This document shows, one piece after another, positions 25,585-33,810 of a DNA stretch of 64,000 nucleotides (its first letter is position 1; each line of letters begins with the position of its first letter). The notes under the pieces are model-generated. The model was not told where the DNA came from. It made no database searches and saw only the letters and a list, made by a program, of their open reading frames with translations. A program made the translations under genes and the position numbers. Origin of the DNA: Lysobacter dokdonensis DS-58 (lineage in GTDB: Bacteria > Pseudomonadota > Gammaproteobacteria > Xanthomonadales > Xanthomonadaceae); assembly GCF_000770795.1 (NCBI RefSeq), contig NZ_JRKJ01000023.1, positions 62,001 through 126,000 of the forward strand, given 5' to 3'.

Positions 25585-26109
25585 ATGCGCGTGCAAGGCA
25601 CATGGATGGGGATCATCGTGGCGGGGTTGTTGGTCACGGGCTGCGCGACCAAGCCCAAACCCGTCGAGGAAGCGCCGGCACCGGTCGAAGTGCCCGCGCC
25701 GCCAACCACCACGCGCGGCGAATTCCTGATCGAAGCGGACAAGAACGAAACGTGGAACGCCGTCGGGCAACTCGTCGTCAATACGCCGGGCGTCGAATAC
25801 GAAGGCCGCTCGCAGATGCTCGACATGTACACGGTGCGCTACCGCGGCGTGGAGTTCCTCGTGCTGACCAAGGCGATGCTGTTGTCCGAGACGATCCGCA
25901 AGACGACGACGCGCGTCACTGCCACCACCCCCGACGGCGCACCGATCGACACCAACGCCAGCGCGGATTTGCTGGTGATGCTGGAACAGAAACTGCCCCA
26001 GGCGATCAAGGACGTGCAGGCGCGCTTCGCCGCGGAAGCCAAGGCGAAGGCCGACGCGAAGAAGAAGTCGAAATCGAAGTCCAAGTCGAAGAAAAAGAAG
26101 AAGACCTGA
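25585..26109 (+). CDS. Lipoprotein with Lys/Ser-rich tail
   Basis: 174 residues. Lipobox LLVTGC gives lipidated Cys20, then a Pro-rich linker (about 21-43), a folded part with DKNETWNAVGQLVVNTPGVEY, and a C-terminal run of KSKSKSKSKKKKK. GGGAGG lies 4 nt before ATG 25585. The tail is highly basic and could bind peptidoglycan, LPS or nucleic acid. Function unknown. Confidence 0.65.
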   Translation: MRVQGTWMGIIVAGLLVTGCATKPKPVEEAPAPVEVPAPPTTTRGEFLIEADKNETWNAVGQLVVNTPGVEYEGRSQMLDMYTVRYRGVEFLVLTKAMLLSETIRKTTTRVTATTPDGAPIDTNASADLLVMLEQKLPQAIKDVQARFAAEAKAKADAKKKSKSKSKSKKKKKT

Positions 26110-26140
26110 AAACCGATCGGGGAACGTTCGATTCCGCGCG

Positions 26141-26521
26141 CTAGGCCCGCGACGACAGCAGCCAACCCATCACGCCGACGTTCGCGATGACCGTCAGCCA
26201 GAAGACGAGCTGGAACGCCATCTTCTGCGTCTTGTGCCGCAGCAGGCCTTGCGCAAGCAACGCGCCGGGCCAGCCGCACAGCAACGCAAGCAGATGCAGG
26301 CTGTTCTCGGCGACACGCCGCCCTTGCCGTTGCGCCGCCGCCTTGTCCATCCAGTAGATGAGGAAGGCGAACCCGCTCATCAGGCCGAACGCCTGGCCCA
26401 TCCCCAACGGGACCCATCCGAACAACGTCGCGAGCGCGATCGCGGCGCATGCGACAAGCCCCAAGAGCGCATGCGGAACCGGGCGCGCGCGCTTCGCCGC
26501 ACGGCGCCCCGTCTCACGCAT
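26141..26521 (-). CDS. DUF1294 membrane protein
   Basis: 126 residues with about four membrane helices (LLGLVACAAIALATLFGWV, GMGQAFGLMSGFAFLIYWMD, LLALLCGWPGALLAQGLL, AFQLVFWLTVIANVGVMGWL). The DUF1294 signature LYWxDKxxAxxxxxR is visible as IYWMDKAAAQRQGRRV. Integral inner-membrane protein, function unknown. Confidence 0.9.
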   Translation of the reverse strand: MRETGRRAAKRARPVPHALLGLVACAAIALATLFGWVPLGMGQAFGLMSGFAFLIYWMDKAAAQRQGRRVAENSLHLLALLCGWPGALLAQGLLRHKTQKMAFQLVFWLTVIANVGVMGWLLSSRA

Positions 26522-26524
26522 GGT

Positions 26525-27583
26525 TTACGCGTCCTTCGCGGCCGCGGGCAGTGCGTCGGTCTCTTCGTCCTTCCACGTGTGGTCGTGGTCGCCGTTGAGC
26601 AGGCGCATGCGGCTGCGTTCGACCTTGTCCTTGCCGTTCACGGTCGTCGTGCGCGTGGCCTCGAACATTTCCACCAAGCCCGTCGGGCGATGCACGACGA
26701 AGAAGCCTTCGTCCTTCACCGTCATTTCGATCTTCGCCAGCTCGGATTCCGGGATCTTGCCGTCGACGATGTGGTTGGCGTTCGCGCGCAGCGCGGCGCG
26801 CGCCTTCTCCGAATCCACGGCCTGGTGGTAGGACACGAACAGATCCTCCGCATCGTCCTCCGAAACGGAGAGGGAGAACGTCAGCTTGGCGGGGATGTTG
26901 GGGCCGCCGAGCGGGCTCGGGAGGTCGGTTTCCAGTTCGTACGCCTGCTCCGGCTCGAGGTCGATGCCCACGAACCCGTTGTACCAGGAGATGTTGCGCG
27001 CCAGCAGCGCTTCCATCATCGCGGGCGACAGCATCGTCTCCATCGCCTTGTCCATCGCCGCCTGCGCTTCCGCGCGCTTGGTCGCGCGCGTCTTTTCGTC
27101 GGCGATCTTCTTCACGCCGGCCTCGATCATGCCGTCGAAAATCGGGCGCATCGCGGCGCGGAAGCGCGGCATGAGCACATCCATGTTGCGCACGCCCGTG
27201 AAATTGCCATCGGCATTCAACTGCACCGAGACCGGCAGGTCATCGAGCGCGGCGGCGAGGGCCTTCATCTGCGCTTCTTCGGACTTGTCGCCTTCGAGCA
27301 CTTCGAACGTGTAGCCCGAGCCCGTCCACGTCTGCACGAAGCCGTCGGCGGAGGATTCTGTGATGCGCACCACCGTCGTGCTCGAGGAACGCGACCGCTT
27401 GCGCACACCCTTCGTCTCGTCGGTGGTCGATTCGCTCGCCGCGTAGGTCAGCGACGTGCCGTCCTTCCACGGCAGCACCCACTTGACGGATTGCGCGGGC
27501 TTGGCCGCGTCGTCGGCGGCGGAGGACGACAGGACGGGCAGCGCGCACAGCAGCGCCACCACGAGAGTGCGACGGAACAACAT
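26525..27583 (-). CDS. Secreted hypothetical protein
   Basis: 352 residues with a clear signal peptide (cleavage after SSA) and a mature region rich in beta strands, without recognised motifs. AGGGGAATTCC gives a good ribosome binding site for ATG 27583. It lies between an LD-transpeptidase gene and a DUF1294 gene on the same strand. Periplasmic or outer-membrane location likely. Confidence 0.7.
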   Translation of the reverse strand: MLFRRTLVVALLCALPVLSSSAADDAAKPAQSVKWVLPWKDGTSLTYAASESTTDETKGVRKRSRSSSTTVVRITESSADGFVQTWTGSGYTFEVLEGDKSEEAQMKALAAALDDLPVSVQLNADGNFTGVRNMDVLMPRFRAAMRPIFDGMIEAGVKKIADEKTRATKRAEAQAAMDKAMETMLSPAMMEALLARNISWYNGFVGIDLEPEQAYELETDLPSPLGGPNIPAKLTFSLSVSEDDAEDLFVSYHQAVDSEKARAALRANANHIVDGKIPESELAKIEMTVKDEGFFVVHRPTGLVEMFEATRTTTVNGKDKVERSRMRLLNGDHDHTWKDEETDALPAAAKDA

Positions 27584-27645
27584 GGAATTCCCCTGGTTCG
27601 ATCAACCCCGCCCACTTGGCGGGACGCGCGGATTTTGAGCCAACC

Positions 27646-28137
27646 TCAAGGCCGAATTTCGATCGGAACCGGCACTTTCACCTGTTTCCACAGCGCCAGC
27701 ATGTCGGCGTTGGACAGGGATATGCAGCCGTCGGTCCAGTCGCGCGAGGGATAGATGGCCACCGCCGCGCGGATCCGCGGGTCATTGGCCTGCCCGTGGA
27801 TCATGATCGCGCCGCCGGGCGGTACGCCCTGGCGCTTGGCGCGGGCGCGGTCATCGGCATTCGGATAGGAGATGTGGATCGAGCGGTAGAACGCGCTGCC
27901 CGCGTTCTTGTAGTCGAGGACGTACAGGCCCTCCGGCGTTTTCTTGTCGCCCTCGCGTTGCTTGTGGCCGACGGGTGCGAGGCCCAGGCCGATGCGATAC
28001 GTCGCGACCGTCTTGCCGTCGACGAACACCCACAAGCGGCGCTCGGATTTGTCGACGAGGATCTTGTCTGCGTAGACGGTTCTGGCCTGCGCGGCGCCGA
28101 TGCACAGCGCCGCGAGGGCGACGAATGCGACACGCAT
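27646..28137 (-). CDS. L,D-transpeptidase (YkuD family)
   Basis: 163 residues with a signal peptide ending AAQA. The YkuD catalytic signature is present: IMIHGQAN and SRDWTDGCISLSN, containing the nucleophile Cys. Such enzymes cross-link peptidoglycan stems 3-3 or attach Braun-type lipoproteins. The start at 28137 places the signal peptide. It is followed on the same strand by the secreted hypothetical gene at 26525. Confidence 0.9.
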   Translation of the reverse strand: MRVAFVALAALCIGAAQARTVYADKILVDKSERRLWVFVDGKTVATYRIGLGLAPVGHKQREGDKKTPEGLYVLDYKNAGSAFYRSIHISYPNADDRARAKRQGVPPGGAIMIHGQANDPRIRAAVAIYPSRDWTDGCISLSNADMLALWKQVKVPVPIEIRP

Positions 28138-28141
28138 GCGG

Positions 28142-29173
28142 TCAACCACCTGCCTTCGCATCGTCCACCGCATGCAGGAACTTCAACAACCCGGCGAAGT
28201 ACGCGTCCTGGTCGTCGTAGAAGGCGCAATGGCTGCCGTTGGGGAGATAGAGGTACTGCCCTTGCGGCAGGCGCTTGCTCATCATCTCCATGTACTTCGG
28301 GTCCATCGTGTCGTAGCGCGCGCCGATGACGAGCGTCGGCACCTTGATGTCCTTCAGCGCATCGGTGCGGTCCCAATCCACGAGGAGGCCGCTGGCGCCG
28401 AGCTCGCTCGGGCCCTGCATCGGCACGTAGACCTTCTTGTTCAGATGGCGCACGAACCCGCGCATGACCGGCTCGGGCCATTCGGCCATCGGACGGCGCA
28501 GGACGTGGGCTTCGTAATGCGGCACGAGCAATTCTTCGAAGCGCGGATTGGCGTAGTCCTTCGCGGCATCGAGCTTGCGCAGTTCGGCCAATGCTTCAGG
28601 TGCGAGTTGCGGCATCAGCACATCGTTCGCGTATTTGTTGTACGCGGGAATGCTGGACACCATGTTCGAAATCACCAGTCCCTTGAGATGATCCTGGTGC
28701 TTGAGCGCGTACTCGATGGCGAGGATGCCGCCCCAGGAATGCCCGAGCAGGTAGAAGTTGTCCTTGTCGAGGCCGAGCGCGACGCGCACTTGTTCGACTT
28801 CATCGACGAAGCGATCGACGTCGAGCAGCTTCGGATCGTCGGGCTGGTCGCTGTAATACGAACCGAGCTGGTCGTAGTAGTAATACTCGACGCCATCGGC
28901 GGGCAGGAAGCTGTCGAACACCTCGAACGGCTCATGCGTCGCACCGGGCCCGCCGTGCAACAGCAGCACCTTGATGCGCGGGTTGTTGCCGACGCGCTTG
29001 GTCCACACTTTGAAATCGCCCGCCGGCGTGTGGATCGGGATCATGCGCACACCGCCCTGCCATGCGTCGGGGTGGTTGGCGCGCGAGTGGTAGTCGCGGA
29101 GCGTGGGCTCCGACGCGAATGCCTGCGTGCCGAACAAGAGGCCGAGGATCAGCGCGATCAGAAAGCGCGGCAT
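28142..29173 (-). CDS. Secreted proline iminopeptidase-like alpha/beta hydrolase
   Basis: 343 residues with a signal peptide (ending AFA). Oxyanion motif HGGPG, nucleophile elbow GHSWGG (Ser), and the acid and His in IGARYDTM and NGSHCAFYDD match prolyl iminopeptidase / S33 hydrolases. It would release N-terminal proline or cleave small esters outside the cytoplasm. The 4-nt gap to the LD-transpeptidase gene indicates one transcript. Confidence 0.9.
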   Translation of the reverse strand: MPRFLIALILGLLFGTQAFASEPTLRDYHSRANHPDAWQGGVRMIPIHTPAGDFKVWTKRVGNNPRIKVLLLHGGPGATHEPFEVFDSFLPADGVEYYYYDQLGSYYSDQPDDPKLLDVDRFVDEVEQVRVALGLDKDNFYLLGHSWGGILAIEYALKHQDHLKGLVISNMVSSIPAYNKYANDVLMPQLAPEALAELRKLDAAKDYANPRFEELLVPHYEAHVLRRPMAEWPEPVMRGFVRHLNKKVYVPMQGPSELGASGLLVDWDRTDALKDIKVPTLVIGARYDTMDPKYMEMMSKRLPQGQYLYLPNGSHCAFYDDQDAYFAGLLKFLHAVDDAKAGG

Positions 29174-29205
29174 GGCGTCGTTCCTTGCTGGGGCGTGCGG
29201 CGAGT

Positions 29206-29937
29206 CTAGCCCTCGTTGTGCGGTGCGATGGCGGCCCGCGGGGCGTCGCGCAGCACGAGCCAGGACATCACGCCGCCGGACACGTCGACGAGGATGTGCA
29301 GCGCGATCGCCGGCCAGATCGAATCGAAGACCGCGACGGTGACCATGTACAGCGCACCGAAGAGGCCCGTGCGCAGGATGCCCCCGAAGCCCTGGTAGGC
29401 GTGGCCGAGCGCGAAGAGCAGCGTCGAGAACGCGGCGGCACCCCACCAGCCCAGCCACGGTGCGAGCGCCCAGGTGAAGTAGCCGCGGTAGAGGAACTCT
29501 TCGCAGACGCCCGCGGTGATGGAGACGCCGATGAAGGCGCGGACTTCCGGGCGGGTGTGCGGCACGACGTCGGCGACGGGGGCGACTTGTGCCTGCAGAC
29601 GTTCGCGTAATGCCGGGTCTCGGCGGACGTGGAAGATGCAGTACGCCTGGTAGGCACCGTATGCGAGGACCAGCAGCGTCGCGAGCGAGAGACGCCAACC
29701 TTCCGGCATCGTGAAGTTGAGGTCCGACCAAGGGCGGCCAGCGTAGAGCCAGTAACCGACGCCGACGGCGACGAGCAGCCAGGCCTGCACCGTGCTCGTC
29801 GACCACAGCCATGCGCGCGCGCGTGCAGGCGACTCGCGCAACCGCCGCGCGTACGCCTTCCAGCTGAAGAGCGTGTCGTAGAGCGGAAGCGCGATGGCGA
29901 AGAGCAGGACGTAGAGCAGGTCGAAGGTTGTCGGCAT
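29206..29937 (-). CDS. CPBP-family intramembrane glutamic endopeptidase
   Basis: 243 residues with multiple membrane helices. The CPBP (Abi/CAAX) motifs are visible: CEEFLYRG (motif 1, two Glu and Arg), FALGHAYQG (motif 2, His) and HILVDVSGG (motif 3, His/Asp). Members cleave prenylated or other substrates in the membrane. A 20-bp palindrome sits 55 nt upstream and may be an operator. Confidence 0.9.
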   Translation of the reverse strand: MPTTFDLLYVLLFAIALPLYDTLFSWKAYARRLRESPARARAWLWSTSTVQAWLLVAVGVGYWLYAGRPWSDLNFTMPEGWRLSLATLLVLAYGAYQAYCIFHVRRDPALRERLQAQVAPVADVVPHTRPEVRAFIGVSITAGVCEEFLYRGYFTWALAPWLGWWGAAAFSTLLFALGHAYQGFGGILRTGLFGALYMVTVAVFDSIWPAIALHILVDVSGGVMSWLVLRDAPRAAIAPHNEG

Positions 29938-29991
29938 GGCAGACCTTCGGAGGTGGCAACAGGCGGCGCCACCCTAGCGCAGCTCCGACCT

Positions 29992-30011
29992 TTTTGCTGG
30001 CGCCAGCAAAA
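29992..30011. promoter_or_regulatory. Perfect 20-bp palindrome upstream of the CPBP gene
   Basis: TTTTGCTGGCGCCAGCAAAA is self-complementary without a loop. As RNA it begins with U and ends with A, the opposite of a terminator, so a protein operator is more likely. It lies just upstream of the CPBP gene and downstream of the gene ending at 30031. Confidence 0.45.
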
Positions 30012-30030
30012 TGGCCGGCCGGCTGCAATG

Positions 30031-30354
30031 TCAGTCGTTATCGGCTTCCGAGGTGTTGGCATCGGCGAACAACATCGAGAACTCATCGGGCGTCAGTTCG
30101 ATGCCCTCCTCTCGTGCGACCGCGCTGTTGCGATCCCACAACTCGCGAATCGCCACTTCGATGCCGTCGCCCCAGTTCATCTGCGCGGCGACGATCTGCT
30201 GCCAGGTGCCTTCGCGGCCGAGCGATTCGGCGAGCTTCGGGGTCATCGCTTCGAGCACGGTGCGCTGCTGCGGATCCAGCTCGCCGATGGCGTCGAGCGC
30301 CAGGCATTCCAGCAAGCGGAGGAACGGGCGGCCTGCGTAGCGGTCTTCGGTCAT
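30031..30354 (-). CDS. Hypothetical protein
   Basis: 107 residues, acidic, no signal or membrane segment. The sequence RPFLRLLECLALDAIGELDPQQRTVLEAMTPKL suggests a small all-helical protein. Start 30354 chosen over 30414. No family recognised. Confidence 0.55.
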   Translation of the reverse strand: MTEDRYAGRPFLRLLECLALDAIGELDPQQRTVLEAMTPKLAESLGREGTWQQIVAAQMNWGDGIEVAIRELWDRNSAVAREEGIELTPDEFSMLFADANTSEADND

Positions 30355-30393
30355 CGTGGGTCTCGCATCGCTATTGCCATCGGGGGAGCATTT

Positions 30394-30407
30394 TATCGGC
30401 GCCGATA
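30394..30407. promoter_or_regulatory. 14-bp palindrome upstream of the 107-residue gene
   Basis: TATCGGCGCCGATA, 40 nt upstream of that gene's start. It shares the GGCGCC centre with the 20-bp palindrome 400 nt away, so one regulator may bind both. Confidence 0.35.
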
Positions 30408-30434
30408 CCGTCACGTCCTCGCCACCGCAATGGC

Positions 30435-30839
30435 TCAGCCGGTGGTTTCCGCATCAAGCGCCGCCAAGGCACGCCTGTCGCCGAGCAGCGCAGCCCGCAT
30501 CCGCTCTTCGGTCAGGGGACGAACCACCCACTCGATCAGCCCCTTCCGCGACATCCGCATCGGCATCGCGAGCCAGTAGCTCTGTCCGGGGCCGACGCAG
30601 TACCAGAACGTCTCCCCCATGCGCGCACCCAGCCCCGCACTGTTCTCGCCCGGCTGATAGGAAACCTGCTTCACCACTTTCAACTGGTGGCCCTTGACGG
30701 GGCCATCCGGTCCGTTGAATCGCATCGAGTCGAACGACCCGCGCAAGCGAGCGCTATCGCGTCGGTACTGCCAAGCAGAGGCCCAAGCAAACAAGCCGAT
30801 GAAGAAGAAGGCCGCGAGAAAGCCAAGCGAGTCCGTCAT
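30435..30839 (-). CDS. Membrane-anchored hypothetical protein
   Basis: 134 residues with one N-terminal membrane helix (LGFLAAFFFIGLFAWASAW) and a soluble remainder. Overlaps the DUF1801 gene by 4 nt, so translation may be coupled. No family recognised. Confidence 0.55.
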   Translation of the reverse strand: MTDSLGFLAAFFFIGLFAWASAWQYRRDSARLRGSFDSMRFNGPDGPVKGHQLKVVKQVSYQPGENSAGLGARMGETFWYCVGPGQSYWLAMPMRMSRKGLIEWVVRPLTEERMRAALLGDRRALAALDAETTG

Positions 30840-31285
30840 TCGGCGCGAAGCTCAGCGCCAGGCAAGGACGCGCTCGATGGATGTCGCCGCCTGGTCTCTG
30901 CAACCGTATCGGCGATCAGCTGCCGGAGAACGTCCAAGTCGACATCCGTCAATCGCCGCACGGACAGGCACGACTTGCCCATCTTGTGCTTGCCCAGCTT
31001 CGCCAGGAGCGCGGCTTGACCAGGTGCGTCCGGGGCAAGGTAGATGCTGAGATCCGGCTTGCGGGAGGAGAAGCCGGTGATGCACATCTCGCCGGAGTGA
31101 CCGCTGTCGTAGGTGTACGCGTAGCGATCGAAGCCGACGATGGTCGGGCCCCACATCCGCGCAGGGTGCCCCGTCGCGCGCTCCATCATTTCGCGCAGTG
31201 TCGCGCAGTCGGCGCGGCGCTGGGCGTCGGGAAGTGCGGCGATGTAGGACTCGACGCTGGCTTCGGTGGCGGTGGTCTTCGGCAT
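30836..31285 (-). CDS. DUF1801 domain protein
   Basis: 149 residues with the DUF1801 (YdhG-like) features: DCATLREMMERATGHPARMWGPTIVGFDRY near the start, GFSSRKPDLSIYL in the middle and LGKHKMGKSCLSVRRLTDVDL near the end. Family of unknown function, related to the iron-chaperone frataxin-like YdhG fold by name only. Start 31285 avoids a basic leader. Confidence 0.9.
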   Translation of the reverse strand: MPKTTATEASVESYIAALPDAQRRADCATLREMMERATGHPARMWGPTIVGFDRYAYTYDSGHSGEMCITGFSSRKPDLSIYLAPDAPGQAALLAKLGKHKMGKSCLSVRRLTDVDLDVLRQLIADTVAETRRRHPSSASLPGAELRAE

Positions 31286-31326
31286 GAAGAGGAGTCTACC
31301 GCCGCCCGGGCGGCTCGCCGAGCGTT

Positions 31327-31611
31327 TCAAATCGATCGCTTTTCTGCGACCCGAGTTCCTGTAGGCGGCGACGACTGTTCAACGCAAAGGGAGCTCGCCT
31401 CGATGATCCGCTCGATATCTTTCTGCATTCGCGAGAACCACCAGGCGAACGCGACTGGCCGATGCGATTCGTCGCTGGCCGGGGATCCGCATTCGGTGAG
31501 CGCCGCCATGAGCTCAAGGTGGTAGCTCATCTCGACGAGTGCGATATGCGCGGACTCGGGCATGGCGTACACGACAGGCGCGCGGTGCTGCGCGTCGGCG
31601 AATATAGTCAT
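31327..31611 (-). CDS. XAC0095-like small protein
   Basis: 94 residues. YAMPESAHIALVEMSYHLELMAALTE resembles the N-terminal signature of the XAC0095 family of Xanthomonadaceae, and a second helix (WFSRMQKDIERIIEAS) follows. GAGGAGGT is located about 6 nt before ATG 31611, supporting translation. Role unknown. Its upstream leader is the structured element described below. Confidence 0.6.
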   Translation of the reverse strand: MTIFADAQHRAPVVYAMPESAHIALVEMSYHLELMAALTECGSPASDESHRPVAFAWWFSRMQKDIERIIEASSLCVEQSSPPTGTRVAEKRSI

Positions 31612-31635
31612 TGCAACCTCCTCGATGAAGGGACC

Positions 31636-31854
31636 CTTGCGTCGGGGCGACGCAAGGTGTCGGGAGGTTCAAATCCGGGAACACACAGCCGGCGGAGTGA
31701 TTTCCTCTTGCGAGGTCTTGTATTCGTCCCCTCCCGACGCAGAGGACATGCGTTGAAGCGGTCTGTGTGTTCGGAGATTTGAAGCTCCGAAGAGGATCGT
31801 GCGCCTGCCCACACACAGGAGCGATCAGCCGCAGGCGCACGATCCAACAGACCG
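31636..31854. ncRNA. Strongly structured non-coding element
   Basis: In the gap between two minus-strand genes, long inverted repeats are packed together. There are a perfect 9-bp hairpin (31636-31656), a 9-bp pairing (31659-31667 with 31730-31738), an 8-bp stem closing a three-way junction (31759-31766 with 31847-31854), a 7-bp hairpin (31770-31791) and a perfect 15-bp hairpin (31794-31845, 22-nt loop). A competing long stem pairs 31668-31688 with 31763-31783: 10 bp, a 3x3 internal loop, then 8 bp. The two folds cannot coexist, so this could be a switching RNA. On the minus strand it lies directly in the leader of the XAC0095-like gene. Family not recognised; strand and transcription unproven. 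Confidence 0.45.
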
Positions 31855-31863
31855 TTCACTTCA

Positions 31864-32343
31864 TCAGGAGGATTCGCCTTCAGGTTTTTCTGACTTCTTG
31901 CGCGTCTTGCGATGGCGCATGCTCAGTTCGCGCACGGCCTCGTCGAGCGCCGCATTACCGCCGGCCGCCTTCATCACCCCGTAGCTGGTGTTGGCCACCA
32001 CCATGACGTCGCTGCCGAGCGCGGCGATGGTGTCGTCGATCTCCTCGACGAGCTGCTGCAGCGCCTTGAGGATCGGGATCAGGTTGTCGCGCGCCTCAAG
32101 GTCGGCGAAGGCCTCATCGATGTCGATGCCGCGCGGCAACAGATCGAGGTTCTGCGCGATCGTTACCAGGCACAGCCGCCCGTAGTTCTCGCTGCGCGGC
32201 CCCATCAATTGGAGCGAGCGGCGCTGGTCCACCGAGAGCGACACCCTGCCCGGAATCTGCTGCCGGATCTGCTCGATCAGCCCCAGCACCGTGGCCTGGA
32301 CTTCCTTCGTGACCACCATGGACACGAGGTCTTGCTGCTTCAT
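31864..32343 (-). CDS. Helical hypothetical protein
   Basis: 159 residues, predicted mostly helical, ending in a Lys/Arg/Ser-rich tail. The segment FADLEARDNLIPILKALQQLVEEIDDTIAALGSDVMVVANTSYGVMK has a regular helical pattern. No known domain. It ends immediately before the structured element. GCGGAG lies just upstream of ATG 32343. Confidence 0.6.
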   Translation of the reverse strand: MKQQDLVSMVVTKEVQATVLGLIEQIRQQIPGRVSLSVDQRRSLQLMGPRSENYGRLCLVTIAQNLDLLPRGIDIDEAFADLEARDNLIPILKALQQLVEEIDDTIAALGSDVMVVANTSYGVMKAAGGNAALDEAVRELSMRHRKTRKKSEKPEGESS

Positions 32344-32399
32344 TGGAAAACTCCGCTTGATGTGTATGGCGGAGTCTTCCCTTAGGCGTGAAAGAACGT

Positions 32400-32800
32400 A
32401 ATTGTGCTCTGGGGCAGCGTGTTAGGAATCTCGTGAGGGATGCGAAGCGTCAGGGGGCGGGATTGGCACCCCTCGAACCACTCCAGACGTCTAAGCAGAC
32501 ATCGGCACCGTCTACGGACATTCCTCGAATCTCCTCGGAGACAATGACGGCGACTCCGGAGACCACAACGGGTGCCTAGGGAGGCTTAGGCGGGTGTCTG
32601 CAGGGACACCGGACACGTGTTAGAACACACCGAGAATCCCTCTGGAGACGATGGCCGCGACTTGGGAGACACCATCGCGTGTATAGAGAGAAAATCGGCG
32701 AATACCTACGGAGACGCTGAAGACGTGTAAGGACACACTGCGAGTCTCTTCGGAAGCATTTGCGACGGCTACGGAGACACGATTTAGGCTATGAAGACAA
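32400..32800. repeat. Diverged ~107-nt non-coding repeats
   Basis: Gene-free stretch containing similar segments near 32426, 32527, 32634 and 32742. The best two segments read GAATCTCCTCGGAGACAATG and GAATCCCTCTGGAGACGATG, each followed by GGCGACT/CGCGACT, then GGAGAC. A GTGTTAGAACACAC / GTGTAAGGACACAC stretch precedes the last two copies. Spacing is about 101, 107 and 108 nt. Stops in all frames show that it is not coding. The repeat could be a decayed tandem array or tandem protein-binding sites. Confidence 0.5.
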
Positions 32801-32923
32801 TCCTCCTCGCGTACGAACGCTCAGCCGAGCCTGCTGAGTCGGTGTTTCGCGCACGAGAGAGTCGGTCAGATTGAGAGGCGATACGACGGGGAGAAGCCAT
32901 GTGGCTTGTTGCCATACCGCCGA
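32801..32923. other. Gap with no recognised feature
   Basis: Between the repeats and the end of the unknown gene of the KAP module. No terminator was seen for the module. Confidence 0.3.
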
Positions 32924-33808
32924 TCACCGCTTGCCAAAGTATGGAAGTTTATAGCTCACTCCACTGCTCACTGAGCGAATCTCACTCTGGATCTTTACCT
33001 GCCCGGTGAGCATTCTCAATGGCCGCATCACGACAGTGAGCGCGCCGTCGGAGATGGAGTAGATCGGAATGCGGTTGCCTGCCTCATCAGGGAACCCGTG
33101 AAGCGGCAACGTGTTCAATCCTTCGATAAGTTCTGAAATCATCGCCTGATCGGCCCCATGCTGATTAGGACAAGCGCCCTTATGCGCAAGTCCAGCTTCG
33201 ATCAGGCTTTGCTCCACCAATGCTGTCATGTCGTACAACGACAAAAGGTAGTCGCGCAGCACAAGCGCCATTGAATATGCTTCAGGGCTATTCTTGTCCT
33301 TTTTTCTGAACTTGATTGGTGCGTAGATCTTTTCTTCAGTAGGCCCGGTGATGCTATATCCAAACGTTGCCGATAACGCATCATGCATGTTAATCCAGCA
33401 AAAATCGAAGCTACTGTGCTTTATGGTGTTGATCGGCATTTTGAAGAGCCTCTCGATTCTAAAATCGATTGCTCTCTTTACTTGATGCGCTTTCTTGCTG
33501 CCCCCCAGGCAAGCCTTGACTATGTCACCCAAGTACTCGCCAAGCGCCGCGCTTCGATGAAAAAGAAGCTCCAGATAGTTGAAGACCTCCGCCTTGCGGC
33601 CTTCGATTTCTGGCGATTCTAGGCCCTCAAAATCCAGCAGGCCTATCAGCATGCGGAGGACGGTCGCAGTCTTGTTGAAAGCGGTTGTGACATGGACTGC
33701 CGGCCGAGCTAGGTTCGCAGCATCGATCAGACTGACCCCTTCCTCAGTCAAGTAGCCTGGCGTAGCGATAGCAGGAAGCAAACTTGATTGGCCGCTAATC
33801 CTTCTCAT
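32924..33808 (-). CDS. Unknown protein of the KAP module
   Basis: 294 residues, soluble, mixed helix-strand, with no motif recognised. Base composition is visibly lower in GC than the core genes. It begins 2 nt after the stop of the KAP gene, so it belongs to the same transcript. It could be an effector or a partner of the NTPase; nothing in the sequence decides this. Confidence 0.7.
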   Translation of the reverse strand: MRRISGQSSLLPAIATPGYLTEEGVSLIDAANLARPAVHVTTAFNKTATVLRMLIGLLDFEGLESPEIEGRKAEVFNYLELLFHRSAALGEYLGDIVKACLGGSKKAHQVKRAIDFRIERLFKMPINTIKHSSFDFCWINMHDALSATFGYSITGPTEEKIYAPIKFRKKDKNSPEAYSMALVLRDYLLSLYDMTALVEQSLIEAGLAHKGACPNQHGADQAMISELIEGLNTLPLHGFPDEAGNRIPIYSISDGALTVVMRPLRMLTGQVKIQSEIRSVSSGVSYKLPYFGKR

Positions 33809-33810
33809 GC

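Noticed and set aside
31659-31690. GGTTCAAATCC resembling a tRNA T-loop
   Set aside because: The five bases on either side do not form a T-stem, no acceptor or anticodon arm is present, and the same bases take part in the local inverted repeats.
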